64,000 nt of DNA from Andrena cerasifolii (taxonomy: Eukaryota; Arthropoda; Insecta; Hymenoptera; Andrenidae). The position numbers and the translations under genes are program-made. The stretch lies in NCBI RefSeq assembly GCF_050908995.1, contig NC_135119.1, positions 25,883,001 through 25,947,000 of the forward strand, written 5' to 3'. Positions within the stretch are counted from its first letter, which is position 1. Each line of letters starts with the position of its first letter. The notes beneath the pieces are model-generated. The model saw only the letters and a program-made list of their open reading frames with translations. It made no database searches and was not told the DNA's origin. Below are positions 60,031-64,000 of the stretch, piece by piece.

Positions 60031-60729
60031 TTAAGAGGGGTTTGCGACCTGTTGGACCAAAAGGTAGGTAATTGTTTGTGAATTTTTTGTACGGAAACAG
60101 TTCGACAAATTAATTTGAGGTCTGGGCAGGCTGGTTTATTGTGTCTTGAATTATTGATCTGAATTTTTGTGTGCCAGTGGGAAGAAACATGGAAAATACT
60201 GTAAGGGTTATCAAAAACACAAAAAGGAAAAGAGATTTATAATCTGTAATTTATATGAATGTGGCTATCTGTGGTAGTAGATGCATTAAGAAAAATACAA
60301 AAATATTAAAATGACAGCCTTTTGACGATGACGAAGTGCCGTGATTTGAGTCGGAAAAAGGTTTTGCTTCAAAACCGGGAAAACTACTTTAAATAAAAAA
60401 AGGAACAGCAACAGATACGGCAATAAATCTACTACCACAGTCACATTCATATAGATTAAGAATCGTTTTTTCTTTTTGTGGTTCAGATAATCCTTACAGT
60501 ATTTTCCGTCAACGCCAGGAGCACCCGATTTTTTTTCAACGCCCTCAGTCACCACTCTGTATCTGCCATCATTTTTTTTTCACTGGCATACAAAAATTCA
60601 GAACAATAGCTCAAGATACAATAAAACAGCCTGCCAAATCTCAAATTAATTTGTCGCACCGGTTTTGTACAAGAAATTCACAAAGAATTACCTATTTTTC
60701 AGCCCAACAAGTCGGAAACTCACTCTTAA
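60031..60729. mobile_element. 699-bp palindromic TTAA element
   Basis: TTAA at 60031-60034 and 60726-60729. The ends are AGAGGGGTTTGCGACCTGTT and the inverse of AGAGTGAGTTTCCGACTTGT. Arms pair through AAGGTAGGTAATTGTTTGTG, TAATTTGAGGTCTGGGCAGG and ATATGAATGTGGCTATCTGT, almost to the centre near 60360. The right arm has an extra segment (about 60510-60570). No core motif. Confidence 0.85.
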
Positions 60730-61286
60730 GAGATCAGTCGATCTTGGAATAGGAGTCCTGTATGATATGCTTCTGCTAAATCGATCTTTCATATATAAAT
60801 ATTAGGGAATACCTTGCATTTACAAAAGTTTAATATGAAATAAAGGCCATATTTCATTCGCCAAATGTATAACGTTAAATGTATCCTGAAAAGGGGGTGA
60901 TTCTGCACGAAGATATAAGTAGAAAATATAGTTTCTTCTGCGACAATCAATTTTAAAAACTCATCCGGTACTCAAAACACAACTATGAATATGGTGAAAA
61001 TGCAGGTGAAAAATCCTTCGGCAAAAACGCATCAAATTTGTACGATACCCTTGTTTCCAACGAGGCTTTGTTTCCGGAATAACAAATTCGAAAATCCATC
61101 GAGGCTACATGCAGTTGCCTAACAAAAGAATTAAAACAAAACAATGCTTCCATCGATAAAAAGCTATTCCACAATTTGACTTATTTTCCCACAATGATTC
61201 ATTTCATTACCAGTTATACTACATACACATATTGAGCTTTACATTCTCCCAATTCTTGAATTTTAAGTGCAGATGTATTTAAGAAA
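60730..61286. other. AT-rich non-coding stretch
   Basis: No paired ends, repeats or recognised frames. Confidence 0.6.
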
Positions 61287-62104
61287 TAAGGCGAATGTCC
61301 CAATTTCTGCTCATTTAAAAGGTAACTCGTCATAAAGAAGGTGTAAAAAATTTGTTTGTGATGAAAAGATGCAGAATAATTGATTAATTCTTTAATAATA
61401 AATCAACCAATTCAAAAACTATTTAAGAAAGATATTTCAAGATGTTTAACTATTAGTAACTTGTAATTAAATACAATGCTCCAAATATCCTTATTTGTAC
61501 CAATTTCTACTCACATAATATGTTGCCTTTTCACGTTAAAATAAGTTACATCCTTTGTGGAGAGGTTTTATAACACAACAGTAAAGCATAAAATAATGAT
61601 AAACAAAAAATAAAATGCCTCCGAATAGAAATAATGGTTACAGCGTTCATTGAATTGTGAGGTTTATCTTGCTAAAATTTTGGTGAGTAGAAATGCGAAC
61701 ATGACGGTGATTCACTTGACCCTAAACCTAAACACCTGTTTTCTACTTAAAAAAAATTAAAAAAAGTAAAAAAAAATCTAAATCCAGAGCACAATACAGT
61801 ATCCGTTTATGTTATTAAATGACAACTTCTATTGCAAAAACTATTTTCTGCCCAATTATCGAATACCAATAGCGACACGCTGTTCCTTAGCACAACCAGT
61901 TAGAACACCATCGAAAAATCATGAGTCTCTCCTTTTAAAAGTTTTTCGTTGCCTATGCTGCACTTTGATTAGCCCCAAGCTCGTGCAACACTCGCGTAAA
62001 TGTTCAAATAATTTAGAATTATTTTGTTGCAACTACAGTACAAACGTGACGTTTATAATAATAAAAAAAATACGAAATCAGCAGAAATGGGGACATTTAC
62101 CTTA
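61287..62104. mobile_element. 818-bp TA-flanked element (AGGCGAATGTCCC termini)
   Basis: TA at 61287-61288 and 62103-62104. The ends are AGGCGAATGTCCCAATTTCT and the inverse of AGGTAAATGTCCCCATTTCT. The first 215 bp match, inverted, 30505-30706. A 124-codon plus frame at 61809-62183 runs past the right end and has no recognised transposase motif, so this is treated as non-autonomous. Confidence 0.85.
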
Positions 62105-63028
62105 CTCAAAGTCGTTTATCTCGAAAGCCAAGCGCAACATAAAAGAGTATTTTCCTATATCTTCGACTCATATTTTCATGTAAATACCTACTATTACACC
62201 GTTGCGTGTTTACCACCAGTTCGGCGACACCCTGCATACGCGCCCTCCAACAGTGAATAAATTAAAAAAAAACAGCCCTAACCCTCCACTTTCGTCCACC
62301 AAAAATCACCCGAGCACGAAACCGTTCAACAACAAGCGTCCTCGAACAGTCGATTAATTGACTCTAAAAAACAACCCTCGCCCTCCACTTTCGTCCACCA
62401 ATCATCCACACATCCAGAAGTGCCTCCCAAATCTTCCAGTCTTCCGAGAATAGGAACTCTCCCCCTCGTTTCGGCGAGCTCAGAAAAAGAAACGTGGACC
62501 AACGGAGTCCTGGAAGAGCGGATTCGTCGAGGGGTTGCTTCGAAACGTGTTCGCGGAGGCAGCCCAGTGGGAGTGGAAAAATCAGCCGCGTCGAGGCACT
62601 CGGACATTGTTGCGCGTCGAAATATCCACGAAACAGTTTCGAAGCTTCCGGAATGGCGAGTCGCCCGACATTACCCTAAATGGACGTCCCAGATGGCATG
62701 ATAAATGGCCACGTGAGCGCGGGCAACATGGCGCGAACAACGGTAATAACAACGAAGACGAGAAACGTCGAAAACCCATACACGGATTCAGCACAAAACG
62801 AGGGCGTCATGTGGCGTGCTTGTCGATAAACAGCATCCCTGATACTGATACATACTACCCCCACACGCTTGCTGCCTGTTCTAGCTAGTATGTATGTGCC
62901 ATAGAATTTTCTCTTCTTCCATTGCTCTCACATTTTCTGCGTTTCACGGCTGCTAAGATGGGGCTGTAAATATTCTTCTTTTTCATCACAACTGTAGCTG
63001 ACAACCGTAGCTCGGCGCGGGATCATCC
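62105..63028. other. Non-coding stretch with a short direct duplication
   Basis: CCTCCACTTTCGTCCACCAA occurs at about 62284 and 62382, about 98 bp apart, each within similar AACARCCCT flanks. 62.4-62.9 kb is GC-rich with overlapping frames and no recognised domain. Confidence 0.55.
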
Positions 63029-63491
63029 AAAATTGAAAATTCGATTTTTTTTAGATAATATATAGATAATTGTCTAGGCGCTATCGAGCCCGATTTTGGA
63101 AAAATTATTTTGAGATAAAATGGCGGCGCTGCGGAGTTGAAGCCTCGATATTTGGCGAAAAATCGCTCGCTTTTCCAGAGTAAAAAAAATCTAGCTTAGA
63201 TTTCTAACCCTAAAATAAGCCAGCAAAGCCTCAAGTAAATCGGTTCATTAAAGTTATGCGCGACACCGGCTTTGAAAACATGATTTTGAGGAAAACGCGT
63301 TTAAAGTTTTGGGTCTGAGTCGCTAAACCGAGGAACACCTACTTACTTACACGCGTATAACTTTGTCAATTTTGGTCGGATTAACTTGACACTTTCAGAG
63401 CATATTTTCAAGATGTTGTACCTATTTCAAGAAAATATAAAAATAAAAAAATCGATTTTTCGAAAATTTCTAGGTAGGCCTCCTCCCTTAA
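63029..63491. mobile_element. TTAA-family MITE with intact right end
   Basis: The right end is CCTAC-like GGTAGGCCTCCTCCCTTAA with TTAA at 63488-63491. The AAAAATCGATTTTTCGAAAA block near 63450 pairs loosely with TTGAAAATTCGATTTTTTTT at 63034. Core AAAACGCGTTTAAAGTTTT lies in 63285-63310, 181 bp from the end. The left terminal TTAA is missing or decayed, so the left limit is approximate. Confidence 0.65.
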
Positions 63492-64000
63492 TTATCTGAA
63501 TGAGTAGTAAGACACATATTGGGATTCCACTTGAAGATAGTAATATTCACAGTATCCGAGTTTAATCCTGTCACCAAATACGTAGAGTATTCTTGCCCCT
63601 TTTAACTAAATTCCACAGTGAAAGAATATCGTTTGCTCCAATAAACAGCGCTGTTTCTTCCATTACGCGAATAACCAAAGTAGAAAATACCAACCCTTAG
63701 TGTCACCATTCTCATTACCCGCCTAGATTGCCTAGAAACTAGCAAAACAGACACTCCAGTATGCAATTACACCCGGCATACCCTCGTTCCCAGTATACAG
63801 CCATTTTCCTTCCAATGCGGCAAAAAATCGACCAACGAGCAAATTCCCAGCAACGAGTTTTCAAAAAAAAAAGGGGGGTTCAAGAGCGAGAGAGGGCTCC
63901 ATTACGTCGGTTATTGGCAAACCATAAGCGATTACGCGCGTATGGCAGCACGTAGCCCCCGTGTCCTCGTCGTCGGTGGCTGTACACGAGATTCCAATGC
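63492..64000. other. Non-coding stretch to window end
   Basis: Single-copy, with a short poly-A/GGGGGG junction near 63870. One 64-codon frame, no recognised domain. Confidence 0.55.

Overview
The window looks like nuclear DNA of an insect, most likely a hymenopteran. This is inference only: single-copy GC-rich blocks keep abundant CpG, they alternate with AT-rich blocks full of small inverted-repeat transposons, and there is no bacterial-style gene packing. I found no protein-coding gene, tRNA, rRNA or CRISPR array that I can support. Open frames are short, overlap on both strands, and match either low stop density in GC-rich DNA or tandem repeats. The piece is best read as a gene-poor intergenic region or one very large intron.

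Layout. 251-1467 is a satellite built on a 16-bp perfect palindrome with higher-order structure. 3.3-6.9 kb holds a half TTAA element, a near-perfect palindrome and a composite TA-flanked transposon. 9.2-15.5 kb carries three separate arrays of one 16-bp minisatellite family (9213-10118, 12181-12810, 15021-15480). 16.4-20.4 kb holds a 1.3-kb foldback element and two TTAA elements sharing one target site. 20.5-25.5 kb contains two longer-period tandem repeats (about 132 and 134 bp). 26.6-33.2 kb contains TTAA and TA elements. 35.3-36.4 kb is a TA-flanked transposon carrying a broken zinc-finger (transposase-like) fragment and a Helitron-like insertion. 37.3-46.5 kb has degenerate simple repeats and three more elements. 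47.4-57.3 kb has two abutting elements, TTAA elements and a hAT-type element with a perfect 8-bp duplication. 58.4-63.5 kb has four more inverted-repeat elements.

The most interesting signal is a set of eight TTAA-flanked elements. Their terminal 20 bp differ, but all share a subterminal core (AAAACGCGTTTAAAGTTT and variants) in the same orientation, about 130-180 bp from one end. The dyad satellite (323-bp higher-order repeat, orientation flip at its edge, relic copy at 7.1 kb) and the three-locus minisatellite, with locus-specific unit variants plus a shared block, are the next most notable. All element boundaries come from reading terminal inverted repeats and target-site duplications by eye; no database search was possible.
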